The notes: generated from the sequence alone by a model not told the origin. A DNA stretch of 64,000 bases from Streptomyces rishiriensis (GCF_003112535.1 NZ_BEWA01000013.1:124001-188000); one strand, 5' to 3'; numbered from the stretch's first letter, positions 42,297 through 51,312 are shown. Made by a program: numbers and translations.

Positions 42297-45200
42297 CCCG
42301 CCTCCATAAGCGCCGGGCTCTTCTGATCGGCAACGAGCACTACGACGACGGCCGCTTCTCGCCACTCGCCTCCGTCCGAGCGGACGTATGGGGACTCGCC
42401 CAGGTCCTGCAGCACCGCAACATCGGCAACTTCGTCTCCGTCCAGACAGAATCCGATCTCACCGCAGACGACATGCGGGCGGTCATCGGCGAGTTCCTTC
42501 AGGATCGCGACGACGACGAGCTCGCACTCGTGTACGTCTCCGGGCATGGTGTTCGCACGGTGCGTGACGGCGGCGAGTTCCACTTCGTCGCCAAGGACAC
42601 TGACTACGACAGAGTGGCCGCGACCGGTGTCAGTGCCGGGTTCCTAAATGATTCGCTGGAAGAGTGCGTCGCACCGCAGAAGATCGTGATGATCGACTGC
42701 TGTCGCAGTGGCGGGTTCGCCATAGGGCTGCGTACGTCGGACCGACGGCCTGACAGCTCCGTGGCGAAATCCGGCGAGCAGCCCCCGCTGACCAGCAGGG
42801 GTGTGTACGTCCTGTCGTCCTCACGGGCCGGGGAAGACTCGTTTACCGACGCGGGCGGCGGCGATGACGTGAAGCCGTCGGCGTTCACCGGTGAGGTCAT
42901 CGAGGCGCTGCGCACGGGGAAGGTCAGCAAGGACGGCGGCCGTGAAGTACAGGTCAGCGACCTGTTCCACTATGTGAACCGGCGCATGCGTGCCCAGGAC
43001 GGTGGCCGTCAGGTGCCAGTGCAGTCCGCGCTCGGCGTCGACGACCGAATCGTCATCGCGGACAGTCCATTCGGCCGGGCCCCCATCCTCGATCCCCTGA
43101 GTCCGCGGCCCCGCCCCGGCGCCGAGGAGCCGGCACAGTCACACACCCCGAAGTCCGCTCATACGCAGCCCACTTGGGCCGGCCTGCTGGACTACTACCG
43201 CGAGTGCGTTCTGGCCGAAGGCGCGGAGACGCCTCTGATGGAGGTGGGCCACCAGAACACTTCGTACGTATGCCTGGACGGCGCGGAGAGGTTCATCTCC
43301 GGCGACGTGGACGACGACGGATGCACCGCGCTCCCCGAAGAAGCGGCCTCGCTGGTGGATTCGGCAGCCGAGGAGGATGCGGAGCTCTGGGCGGGCTACC
43401 CGGCCGTGGTCCTCACCGGGCCGCGCTCCGGACGCCCCTGGCGGCACCCAAGGTTCGCGCCGCTTCTGGTGCGCCGTGTCGAGATCGTCCGAGGCGAGGA
43501 CGAGGGGGAAGTGAGGCTGAAGCCGTACGGTCCGGTCCAGCCGCATCCTCAGCTGGCTCTCGACTGGCTCGGCGAGGAGGAGGCCACCCAGCTCATCGAC
43601 ACGTTCCAGCCGTCTTGGCATCGAGGGCAGCACGACCGTATGGCGTTGGAGGTACGCAACCTCCTTACGCAGGAATTCGAGCTGCCGTGCGTGCAGGAGC
43701 TCCAGCCCGACCAACTCGCCGACCGCATCGACGTCCGTACCCCTGGCCACGGCGCCCGCAACACCGCGGTCCTCTTCTCGGCGCGCCCCCAGACAGGCTT
43801 CACCAAGCGCCTGCTCAACGACTTTGCCGACATCGCCAAGCAGACCGACCAGATCGAGAAGACCGCCCTCGGGGCCCTCGCGCCCGAAGCCTCGCAGCGT
43901 GACCGAGCCCTCAGCCACGCGGAACCCGAACCGGCGCGCCTCGTGACGCCACTGCCCTGCAACGAGGCGCAGACCGCGGTACTCCAGTCCGCCATGACCC
44001 GCCGGCTCACGGTGGCCACCGGGCCGCCCGGCACCGGCAAGAGTCAGTTGGTCGCCAATCTCGTCGCCACCGCGATCTCCGCCGGTCAGACCGTACTGGT
44101 CGCGTCCACCAACAACGAAGCCGTGGACGAGGTCTGGCGCCGCTGCGACACACTGGTGCCCGGCAGCATCGTACGGACAGGTTCGGCGCGGAAAAACGCC
44201 AAGAGCAACGCAGAGCACGAGGCCGCCGCGCTGCACGCACTGCGCACCGGCCCGGAGCCGTCGTCCACCGTGGCCACGGCGTTCATGGAGGCCACCTTGG
44301 CCGCCGACCGTCTGACAGAAGTACGGCGGGACCTGGCGCACATCGCGGAGACGGAACTGCGGCTCCGCCGGGCAGGCGAGGCCCGCGACCACCACGCGGA
44401 ACAGCTCGGGATCGCTGTCGCCGAACTCCAGGACCTACTCGATCGTTTGCCCCGGCCGAGAGAGCTGGAGGACAAGGCGCGCCGCCTCTCCCGCGCGCGC
44501 TTCCTCGGGTCGTGGCGCCGGGCCCGGTTCCTGCGCGGGACGGGTCTGGATAGGTACGACGGCGATTCCGCCGCGGGCTGCCTCGCGCTCGCTGGCTTCG
44601 CTGCGGCCGAGACGGAATGGCGTGATGATCGCGAGCACGCAGCCTCCGTGGACGACACAGCCCTTGCGGGCTCACTGCGCGACGCAGAGACCAGCGTTCA
44701 GGACGCTTCACGCGTTCTCCTCGCCACCAAGGTGCAAGCCGCCGCTTGGGCTGGGCGCCGTCGAATCCTCGATCTACTGACCGCCCAGGACGGCAGTCGC
44801 AGCGACTGGCCGCAGATGCGGAGGGTTCTGGGCCGCTCAGACGGCTCGCCGGATACGCCCGCAGTGGCCGGATGGGCCGTCACCAGCCTCTCCGCCCGGC
44901 GTTTCCCTCTGGGCCCGGCTCTGTTCGATCTCGTCGTCATCGACGAGGCCAGCCAGTGCGCGATCCCGCATGTCCTGCCGCTGCTCTTCCGCGCGCGGCG
45001 CGCTCTCGTCATCGGCGACCCCATGCAGCTCACGCACATCACGAAGACCAGCCCACACCGCGAGGCGCTCATTCGCCGCGGGAACGGGCTGCGGTCCGAA
45101 TGGCTTGAGAAGCACCACCTTGCCTACCGACGCCACTCCGCCTTCCACGCCGCCGAACGCTCCGCGGGCGGCACGTTGCTTCTCGACGAACATTTCCGCT

Positions 45201-46063
45201 GCCACCCGCACATCGCCGCAATCTCCAACGACCTCTTCTACGATGGCGGACTGACCGTCCTCACCGACACCCGTGGCCGCCCCGCTCTGCCGCGTCCCGC
45301 CGTCATCTGGACAAACGTGCCCGGACGGGCCACCCGCCCCCCGCTGGGTGGCTCCTGGGTCAACGAAGACGAGATCCAAAAAGCGCACGCCAGCATCAAC
45401 TACCTGCTGGAACAGCTGCCACCCGAAGCGTCCGTCGGCGTCGTCACTCCCTTCGCGCCGCAAGCCGAAGCGCTGCGGAGGCGGTTGCAACCGTACGACG
45501 AGGAGCGTCTGCGCATCGGTACGGTACACACTTTCCAGGGCGGCGAACGCGATGTCATGGTGTTCACCCTCGTCGCCGGGGACGGCATGCACCCCGGTGC
45601 CGTCGAATGGGTCGGCGGACAGCTGAACCTTTGGAACGTCGCCGTCACCCGCGCGCGAAGTCACCTCATCGTGGTGGGAGACAAGGAGCGCTGGCGGAAA
45701 CGGGGAGGCGTGGCCGCCGCGCTGCTGGAGGCCGCGGAGCGCGACGGCGTACCCCCGCGCGACAGCAGCGAAGACGTGCTGCTCAAACGCCTGTACCAGG
45801 TTCTCTCCCGCGAGGCGGGAGTCACTGTCACGCTGGGCGAGACCGTTCATGGGCATCCGACGGACGCTCTGGTGGGAGGCGTCGACGGCACCGCCCCTAG
45901 AGCTGTACTGCTCGACAGAGGAGTCGAAGAGGGTGCCGACGCGGCACGTCACCTCCGGCTCATGCTGCACCGTCGGAACCTGCTGGGCAGTGGGGACGGT
46001 GCAGTCGAGGCCGCTCGATGGCCGGCCTGGAGGCTGTACGACATGGACGAGCAGCGAGGGTGA
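42293..46063 (+). CDS. Caspase-like protease fused to SF1 helicase
   Basis: The protein has 1256 residues from GTG. Residues 1-260 form a C14 caspase-like domain: RRALLIGNEHYDD, catalytic His in VYVSGHGVR (about 85) and catalytic Cys in MIDCCRSGG (about 135). A linker region of about 300 residues resembles no domain I know. Residues 560-1140 are a UPF1/Dna2-type SF1 helicase: ATGPPGTGKSQLV (about 576), VIDEASQCAIP (about 883), GDPMQLTHI (about 908), TVHTFQGGERDVMVF (about 1080) and NVAVTRARSHL. The C-terminal 100 residues end in RWPAWRLYDMDE and resemble a degenerate nuclease domain. Predicted role: nucleic-acid-triggered proteolysis in defence. Confidence 0.88.
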   Translation: MTRLHKRRALLIGNEHYDDGRFSPLASVRADVWGLAQVLQHRNIGNFVSVQTESDLTADDMRAVIGEFLQDRDDDELALVYVSGHGVRTVRDGGEFHFVAKDTDYDRVAATGVSAGFLNDSLEECVAPQKIVMIDCCRSGGFAIGLRTSDRRPDSSVAKSGEQPPLTSRGVYVLSSSRAGEDSFTDAGGGDDVKPSAFTGEVIEALRTGKVSKDGGREVQVSDLFHYVNRRMRAQDGGRQVPVQSALGVDDRIVIADSPFGRAPILDPLSPRPRPGAEEPAQSHTPKSAHTQPTWAGLLDYYRECVLAEGAETPLMEVGHQNTSYVCLDGAERFISGDVDDDGCTALPEEAASLVDSAAEEDAELWAGYPAVVLTGPRSGRPWRHPRFAPLLVRRVEIVRGEDEGEVRLKPYGPVQPHPQLALDWLGEEEATQLIDTFQPSWHRGQHDRMALEVRNLLTQEFELPCVQELQPDQLADRIDVRTPGHGARNTAVLFSARPQTGFTKRLLNDFADIAKQTDQIEKTALGALAPEASQRDRALSHAEPEPARLVTPLPCNEAQTAVLQSAMTRRLTVATGPPGTGKSQLVANLVATAISAGQTVLVASTNNEAVDEVWRRCDTLVPGSIVRTGSARKNAKSNAEHEAAALHALRTGPEPSSTVATAFMEATLAADRLTEVRRDLAHIAETELRLRRAGEARDHHAEQLGIAVAELQDLLDRLPRPRELEDKARRLSRARFLGSWRRARFLRGTGLDRYDGDSAAGCLALAGFAAAETEWRDDREHAASVDDTALAGSLRDAETSVQDASRVLLATKVQAAAWAGRRRILDLLTAQDGSRSDWPQMRRVLGRSDGSPDTPAVAGWAVTSLSARRFPLGPALFDLVVIDEASQCAIPHVLPLLFRARRALVIGDPMQLTHITKTSPHREALIRRGNGLRSEWLEKHHLAYRRHSAFHAAERSAGGTLLLDEHFRCHPHIAAISNDLFYDGGLTVLTDTRGRPALPRPAVIWTNVPGRATRPPLGGSWVNEDEIQKAHASINYLLEQLPPEASVGVVTPFAPQAEALRRRLQPYDEERLRIGTVHTFQGGERDVMVFTLVAGDGMHPGAVEWVGGQLNLWNVAVTRARSHLIVVGDKERWRKRGGVAAALLEAAERDGVPPRDSSEDVLLKRLYQVLSREAGVTVTLGETVHGHPTDALVGGVDGTAPRAVLLDRGVEEGADAARHLRLMLHRRNLLGSGDGAVEAARWPAWRLYDMDEQRG

Positions 46064-46096
46064 GCTCAGGCCCCGCGCCCTGATCCGGCCGGGCTC

Positions 46097-46801
46097 TCAC
46101 TCTCCGTACGCCTGCCTCCAGCGCGTCCGGTGCCGAGGATCCCCCTGTCCGCCACCGTTCACCTCGCCGAGCGACGGCAGCGAGGCCCCGCTGTTCCACA
46201 GCCCGAGATGGTCACGGTGCACAGCGAGAATGCCGTGCTGTACGGCGAACGCTTCGGAAGGCCGGCTGAACCGCGTGGTCGTCACGAACACCGCCAGATC
46301 AGCACCGAAGTGCACCTTGGCCCCCAGCAGGTCACGCATCTCGCGGCTCGCGATCGTCCTGGTAGGCGCGTAGCGCTTGCACTGAATCACCATGGTCCGG
46401 CCGTCCGGAAGCCGGCCGACGACGTCAGCGCCGTTGTCGTTCGCGCCGCCCACGCGACGTACGCCGGTGCACCCGTCCCTCCGGCACAGGGCCGCGACCT
46501 GCTCCTCGAACTCCGTACCGGTCATCGCGTCCATCTCCGTGAGTGTCCGCCGCCCGCTCTCGACCCTGTCAGCCTGCCGCCACAGGCGGTCACGCCTGCG
46601 GACTCTTCGGTCGGTATGCCAGAGCCACCAGGCGGTGCCACCAATGCCTTCGAGAACCAGAACCCAGACGAGGTAGGGCCAGACCGTGGACCAGAACACG
46701 ACCAAGAGGACTGTCGCTGCGCCGCCGCCCAATGCCACCCGCCGCGACCGGACGGCCGTCCGCCTTCGCACGACCGGACCTCGTCCACGCCGAGCTGCCA
46801 T
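46097..46801 (-). CDS. Membrane-anchored Mrr-like restriction endonuclease
   Basis: The protein has 234 residues; the ATG follows GGGGAGGGAG. A basic N-terminus and two membrane segments (about 24-60, ending LVWVLVLEGIGGTAWWLW) precede an Mrr_cat domain: TEFEEQVAALCRRDG, VGGANDNGADVVG (metal Asp) and MVIQCKRY (the QxK catalytic pair). Domains of this type cleave modified or foreign DNA. It is convergent with the caspase-helicase gene, 33 bp away. The methyltransferase downstream of its start is divergent. It may be part of the same defence island or independent. Confidence 0.85.
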   Translation of the reverse strand: MAARRGRGPVVRRRTAVRSRRVALGGGAATVLLVVFWSTVWPYLVWVLVLEGIGGTAWWLWHTDRRVRRRDRLWRQADRVESGRRTLTEMDAMTGTEFEEQVAALCRRDGCTGVRRVGGANDNGADVVGRLPDGRTMVIQCKRYAPTRTIASREMRDLLGAKVHFGADLAVFVTTTRFSRPSEAFAVQHGILAVHRDHLGLWNSGASLPSLGEVNGGGQGDPRHRTRWRQAYGE

Positions 46802-47105
46802 GCACGCTCCCTCCCCCGAGGCGTCGTCGTGTCCGACAGTCTGGCCAACGAAACTCGGCACGCGTAGAGGCCGAAGCAAGCCAGTGGCCGAAACCGGGCC
46901 TCCGCAAAGTACGTTCACGCGTCTAAGCAGGAGAGAGAACGCACGCCGAGCCATCCGCCAACGGCCTCCCGGACCGAGAACGGCCCCAGCCGCCTACGGC
47001 CACAAGGAATGCGACCTGCGTCACATCTCGAACTGCTCCCCACCGCTGATCACTAAGCACTGCACCCCTCTGCATGTCTATGAGCAGCAACTCCCCCTAC
47101 AGCTC

Positions 47106-47126
47106 ATGCGCAGTATCACTGCGCAT
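47106..47126. promoter_or_regulatory. Palindrome ATGCGCAGT-N3-ACTGCGCAT
   Basis: Perfect 9-bp arms with an ATC spacer. It shares the TGCGCAG half-site with the palindrome 123 bp downstream, suggesting a dimeric regulator. Confidence 0.6.
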
Positions 47127-47248
47127 TGCGCGCACGCTCAGCCAACGCAGGCCCCAACAGGCACACACCCGCCGTTGTTCGCTGCTAAATTCCTCTCCAT
47201 TGAACCTCTGCATCCCAGACCTGTCACACGTGGTCGAGACCAGAGGGT

Positions 47249-47269
47249 GTGCGCAGCGATGCTGCGCAC
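47249..47269. promoter_or_regulatory. Palindrome GTGCGCAGC-N3-GCTGCGCAC
   Basis: Perfect 9-bp arms with a GAT spacer, followed by TTTTACT. It can be read as an operator (half-site matches 47106-47126) or as an intrinsic terminator. Confidence 0.6.
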
Positions 47270-47304
47270 TTTTACTCAGGGTCGAAGACGGGGGGCACGC
47301 CAGA

Positions 47305-47421
47305 GTGAAGTCGTTCTTCGAGCTGCTTGGGAAGGCGATGCAGAGCACAGGCATGACACTGCGCCTATGTCTGCTGATGCTTGTTGCCGCAACGGCGTAT
47401 GTCATCAGTCAACTGAAGTAA
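47305..47421 (+). CDS. Small membrane peptide (38 residues)
   Basis: GTG after GACGGGGGG opens MKSFFELLGKAMQSTG, followed by one membrane helix (LRLCLLMLVAATAYVIS) and a short LK tail. It ends 28 bp before the methyltransferase start and is probably co-transcribed. Small size leaves doubt; the amphipathic start plus single helix resembles many real membrane peptides. Confidence 0.45.
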   Translation: MKSFFELLGKAMQSTGMTLRLCLLMLVAATAYVISQLK

Positions 47422-47449
47422 AGCCGACCTGGAGCGGGAGACCCACACG

Positions 47450-49534
47450 GTGGAGATCACGGAGACGAAAAGCCACGCTGCGGACATCGTTGACCGGCTT
47501 TGGCGAGCGTACGCGCCCTACCAGCGGGGCCGGAACACGTTCGACGACCTTACGTCTATGCTCGCAATCCTGTTGCTTGCAGGGTTCGTTGAGTCAGTGG
47601 GCCAACCAGAAGACGAATTCGTCAAGCGATGGAATCGAGCTGTCGCGGAGGCCCGCATCGGCCTCTCGCCGCTCATAGACCTCCGCTCTGCGATGGCTAG
47701 CGCTAACAGGCACAGGCACTTTCCTGTACTCGACCTCCGCAACCTTGAAGTCGGGCTCCTCGACGGTGACGAGGAGTCGGGCGATGTACCGTGGGCAGCT
47801 GCCTTCCTCACCGCACTGAACCAGCGTCCGTCTCTGGCCAAGGCCGGATTGGCGGAAGTCTGCGAACTGCTCCTAGAACGCCACGTACAGGAGAGCACCT
47901 TTTCGGCAGGGGAGTTCTACACACCGCGCGCGGTCGCGCGCCTGCTCATCGAGTCTGCATCTCCTCAGCCTGGAGACCGGATCCTTGACCCGGCCTGTGG
48001 CTCCGGCGGACTTCTCACGGCCGCAGCACAGTGGATCGCCAAGTCCGGCCACGTTGACGGAACTACTTTCGAGGCATACGCCACGGATCGCAGTAATCCG
48101 CGCCTGGCGATGATGAATATGGCCATCCATGGGGTGGATCAGCCAGTCGTAGGCGCCTCCGACCCTGTGTCGCTGATTCAGCGCCGGGGTAACGGCCTTG
48201 CCGACCTGGTACTGAGCAATCCACCGTTCAACCAGCGTATCGAGAACGTCGACATCGTCGACTGGCCCTTCGGCGAGCCTCCCCAGTCCAATGCGAACTT
48301 CGCCTGGCTTCAGCTCTCGTGGAGCCGGCTGAGCGAGAACGGCACCGCCGCGGTGATCATGCCGCAGGGAGCCGCCTGGTCCAACGGTCGCCAGGCGGAG
48401 ATCCGCAAGGGGATGATCGTCGGCGGTGCACTCCTCGCCATCATCGCGTTGCCGCCAAATCTCTTCTATGACACCTCCATCCCCGTGCACATCTGGATAC
48501 TTGCCCGCGACAAGTCCCGCCATTTGCCGCTCGGCGATGCGAATGACGTCCTGTTCATTGATGCCGGCCGACTCGGTACACAGGTGCCACGGCGGCCGCG
48601 CATCTTGACCGCAGAGGACAGAGACCGCATCAGCAGTCGCTTTCACACGTGGCAGCGGTCTCCTCGTGCAACACCAGATGAACCGGACTTCTCCCGTTCG
48701 GTCTCGCACGAAGAGATCCTCGAGAACAACGGCAGCCTCGACCCCCGGCTGTACATCGAAGTCGAACAGGAACGACCGACGAGGGCACTGGATCTGAGTC
48801 TCATGCTCGATGAGTTGGATCGACATGACGAGGCGATGTCCAGTTCGAGAGTCAGCCTCCGGAAGAGCTTCAGCACGTGCGAGCGCCTGACCCGCAGCGG
48901 GATCCGACCTCTGCGCGTGCCTCTCCGAAGCATCGTGGACGGCACAGCAGAGGGACCGTTCGAGAACTCAACGTCAGGTGAGCTGCTCGCTGGACCTTCA
49001 GGAAGTCTCATCCGCGCCGAAGACTACGTCGAGGGCACCGGCGTCCCCGTAGTCATGCCCAAGGACCTGACAGACAGCGGTTTCAGCGTGGCGAACATCA
49101 GATACATCACCGAGCAGCAGGCCGAAGGTCTGGAACGCTTCCGCCTCCACCGTGGCGACGTCGTGCTGGCGCGCCGTGGAGAACTGGGGCGATGTGCTGT
49201 CGTTCGTGAGGAGCAGCAGGGCTGGATCTGCGGAACAGGCTGCTTCGTGCTTCGGCCTCCCGCCGAGCTCAACGCCGACTACCTCGCGGCATATCTCCGC
49301 AGTCCGGAGGCACGCAAGTGGCTCGAATCCCACTCCACTGCGAGTACGAACATGAAGACCATCTCTCTCAACGTATTGAGCGAGTTGCCGGTTGTGCTGG
49401 CCGATTTCGGTACACAGCAGGCAATTGCTGACGCGATGGCACGACTGGATGAACATGAGCGACTCTTGCAAGAGCATCTCGCAGTAACGCAGAAGATCCG
49501 CAGTGACGCGCTGAACGGGATCCTGTCGAGCTAG
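47450..49534 (+). CDS. Type I-like N6-adenine methyltransferase fused to a half specificity subunit
   Basis: The protein has 694 residues from GTG. An HsdM N-terminal helical part precedes GEFYTPRAVARLLIE and the SAM-binding motif DPACGSGG (about 181). The catalytic motif IV is LSNPPFN (about 257). From about 470 there is a single HsdS-like target-recognition domain (RFRLHRGDVVLARRGELG) and a C-terminal coiled coil. One such domain suggests a dimer reading a symmetric site. No hsdR gene is near; the nearest nuclease candidates are the Mrr-like protein and the caspase-helicase. Codon use is less extreme than in core genes, fitting recent transfer. Confidence 0.88.
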   Translation: MEITETKSHAADIVDRLWRAYAPYQRGRNTFDDLTSMLAILLLAGFVESVGQPEDEFVKRWNRAVAEARIGLSPLIDLRSAMASANRHRHFPVLDLRNLEVGLLDGDEESGDVPWAAAFLTALNQRPSLAKAGLAEVCELLLERHVQESTFSAGEFYTPRAVARLLIESASPQPGDRILDPACGSGGLLTAAAQWIAKSGHVDGTTFEAYATDRSNPRLAMMNMAIHGVDQPVVGASDPVSLIQRRGNGLADLVLSNPPFNQRIENVDIVDWPFGEPPQSNANFAWLQLSWSRLSENGTAAVIMPQGAAWSNGRQAEIRKGMIVGGALLAIIALPPNLFYDTSIPVHIWILARDKSRHLPLGDANDVLFIDAGRLGTQVPRRPRILTAEDRDRISSRFHTWQRSPRATPDEPDFSRSVSHEEILENNGSLDPRLYIEVEQERPTRALDLSLMLDELDRHDEAMSSSRVSLRKSFSTCERLTRSGIRPLRVPLRSIVDGTAEGPFENSTSGELLAGPSGSLIRAEDYVEGTGVPVVMPKDLTDSGFSVANIRYITEQQAEGLERFRLHRGDVVLARRGELGRCAVVREEQQGWICGTGCFVLRPPAELNADYLAAYLRSPEARKWLESHSTASTNMKTISLNVLSELPVVLADFGTQQAIADAMARLDEHERLLQEHLAVTQKIRSDALNGILSS

Positions 49535-49807
49535 CCGAACGCGCGCTGCGCACTCTCGAAGAAACCGCGAGGCTTAAAGCACAGCAGCGGGACGGCAGAA
49601 GCGCGGCGTCAGAGCAAGCATCTCGCCGACGAAGCCGCTGAGCCGTAACGCGAGTCCGAGAACGCGCGGAGGACGGGGGACCTGTACCGAGCATGCCCTT
49701 CAGGAGCGCCACCTACCGAAGTCCAAACCCCTCTCTGTCAGCCTTGGGTGAGACGTCCCGCTTCGTCGGGTTAGCCTGAGAGGGCACGACAGGAAAACCA
49801 CCCCCTC

Positions 49808-50191
49808 ATGACCAGCACCACCCCCGCCGGGTCCGATCCGGCTCCCCGGCCGAAGCGTCGTACCTTCAGTCCCGAGTACAAGCTGCGGATCGTGGCCGAG
49901 TACGACGCCGCGCCCAAGAACGAGAAAGGCGCGGTCCTGCGCCGCGAGTGGCTGTACCACTCGCACGTCAAGGAATGGCGGGCCGCCCGGGATGCCGGGG
50001 CGCTGGAGAAGCTGGTCGACCAGCGGACCAGCCCGGCGAGGCCGAAGAAGCCGGCTGCCGAGGCGGAGAACGAGAAGCTGCGCCGCCAGGTGGAACGACT
50101 GGAGAGGGAACTGGCCCGGAACAAGGCCGCGTTGGAGGTCACGGGAAAAGCTTCCGCGCTCTTGGAAATGATCTCCGAGGGCGCGAACTGA
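49808..50191 (+). CDS. IS3-family OrfA
   Basis: The protein has 127 residues. The helix-turn-helix region begins KRRTFSPEYKLRIVAEYDA, and a leucine-zipper-like coiled coil follows (AENEKLRRQVERLERELARN). It binds the IS ends. The slippery heptamer at 50143-50149 lies 42 bp before its stop. Confidence 0.88.
   Translation: MTSTTPAGSDPAPRPKRRTFSPEYKLRIVAEYDAAPKNEKGAVLRREWLYHSHVKEWRAARDAGALEKLVDQRTSPARPKKPAAEAENEKLRRQVERLERELARNKAALEVTGKASALLEMISEGAN
50143..50149 (+). promoter_or_regulatory. Slippery heptamer GGGAAAA for -1 frameshift
   Basis: Read in the orfA frame as G GGA AAA, it fits X XXY YYZ. A -1 slip continues directly in the orfB frame from 50149. Confidence 0.75.
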
Positions 50192-51312
50192 ACGCTGCCG
50201 TCGGCCCGGGGGCCGACGACGCGTTCACCGGCGTCGAGGGCGAGCTCGGTATCACGGCGGCCTGCCGGCTGACCGGCCGCTCCCGGGCCACCCACTACCG
50301 CTGGCTGCGTCCCGCGCCGCCGCGCGGACCCCGCAAGCGGCAGGTCCAGCCCTCGGCTCTGACGGCTGAGGAGCGGGCTGCGGTCCTGGAACTGATGAAC
50401 TCGGGCGAGTACGCCGAGCTGCCGCCCGCGCAGATCCGGGCCCGTGAGCTGGATGCCGGGCGCTACCACGGCTCCGTCTCCACGATGTACCGGATCCTGC
50501 GCGAGAAGGGGCAGTCCGGCGAGCGCTGCCGCCAGGCCACCCACCCGGCGAAGACGGTGCCCGAGCTGGTCGCCACCGCGCCCTCGCAGGTGTTCACCTG
50601 GGTCATCACCAAGGCGGCCGGACCGGTCAAGGGTGTCTGGTATCACGCCTACGTCATCATCGACATCTTCAGCCGCTACGTCGTCGGCCATACCGTCCAG
50701 CGGGTCGAATCAGCGGTGCGGGCCGAGGAGTTGATCCGCGAGACCATCGCCCGCAACGGCATCGTGCCCGAGACCGTGCACGCGGACCGTGGCACGTCGA
50801 TGACCTCGAAGAAGGTCTCACAGCTGCTGATCGACCTCGGCGTCACCCGGTCGCACTCGCGGCCGAAGACCTCCAACGACAACCCCTACAGCGAGGCCCA
50901 TTTCAAGACCACGAAGTACATGTCCGACTACCCCGAACGGTTCGACTCGCTGGCCCATGCCCGCGAGTGGTTCGACGCGTTCATCGCGTACTACAACCAC
51001 GAGCACCGGCATTCGGGCATCGGCTGGCACACACCGGCCAGCGTGCATTTCGGAACCGCCGAGGAGGTCCGCGACCAGCGTGCCGTCACCCTCGCCGAGG
51101 CATACGCCCGCCACCCCGAACGCTTCGGCCGCCGCCCCGACCACCCCGGATACCCCAGCAGGCATGGATCAACGACCCGGCCAAGCGCAGGGAACCCGCA
51201 CCACAAACCTCATAGCGTCACGACCGTCTCACTGGACTTGAAATCTTCCGCCACCACGCTCTGCCTCGGTAGAGGCTTCGTCTCGCCCCTGATCTCCGAC
51301 GGTCGTACATGA
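50149..51312 (+). CDS. IS3-family OrfB transposase, C-terminus frameshifted
   Basis: This DDE integrase is expressed by -1 frameshift from orfA. Catalytic residues are Asp in VIIDIFSRYVVGH, Asp in VHADRGTSMTSKK and Glu in NPYSEAHFKTTKY. After RFGRRP near 51140 the frame diverges. The expected IS3 ending (RPPRIPQQAWINDP, then a stop at 51213-51215 inside the IS) is in another frame, consistent with a 1-bp deletion. The current frame runs past the right inverted repeat to 51312. The core may still be active. Confidence 0.8.
   Translation, partial: SFRALGNDLRGRELNAAVGPGADDAFTGVEGELGITAACRLTGRSRATHYRWLRPAPPRGPRKRQVQPSALTAEERAAVLELMNSGEYAELPPAQIRARELDAGRYHGSVSTMYRILREKGQSGERCRQATHPAKTVPELVATAPSQVFTWVITKAAGPVKGVWYHAYVIIDIFSRYVVGHTVQRVESAVRAEELIRETIARNGIVPETVHADRGTSMTSKKVSQLLIDLGVTRSHSRPKTSNDNPYSEAHFKTTKYMSDYPERFDSLAHAREWFDAFIAYYNHEHRHSGIGWHTPASVHFGTAEEVRDQRAVTLAEAYARHPERFGRRPDHPGYPSRHGSTTRPSAGNPHHKPHSVTTVSLDLKSSATTLCLGRGFVSPLISDGRT

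Larger units (their letters stand above)
46802..47304. promoter_or_regulatory. Region with two related palindromes
   Basis: No gene is recognised here. Base composition is less G+C-rich than the core genome. Two hyphenated palindromes are present at 47106-47126 and 47249-47269, upstream of the small membrane peptide and methyltransferase genes. Confidence 0.5.
49748..51232 (+). mobile_element. IS3-family insertion sequence (about 1.49 kb)
   Basis: Short terminal inverted repeats GTGAGACG/CGTCTCAC flank orfA and orfB. The bases just outside are TGG on both sides, a likely 3-bp target duplication. The layout (orfA, -1 frameshift, orfB with DDE) is that of IS3. The ends beyond 8 bp match poorly, so the limits are provisional. 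Confidence 0.75.

Noticed and set aside
49540..49650. Short Glu/Arg-rich frame just after the methyltransferase
   Set aside because: No usual start codon is in frame, and it is too short to judge.
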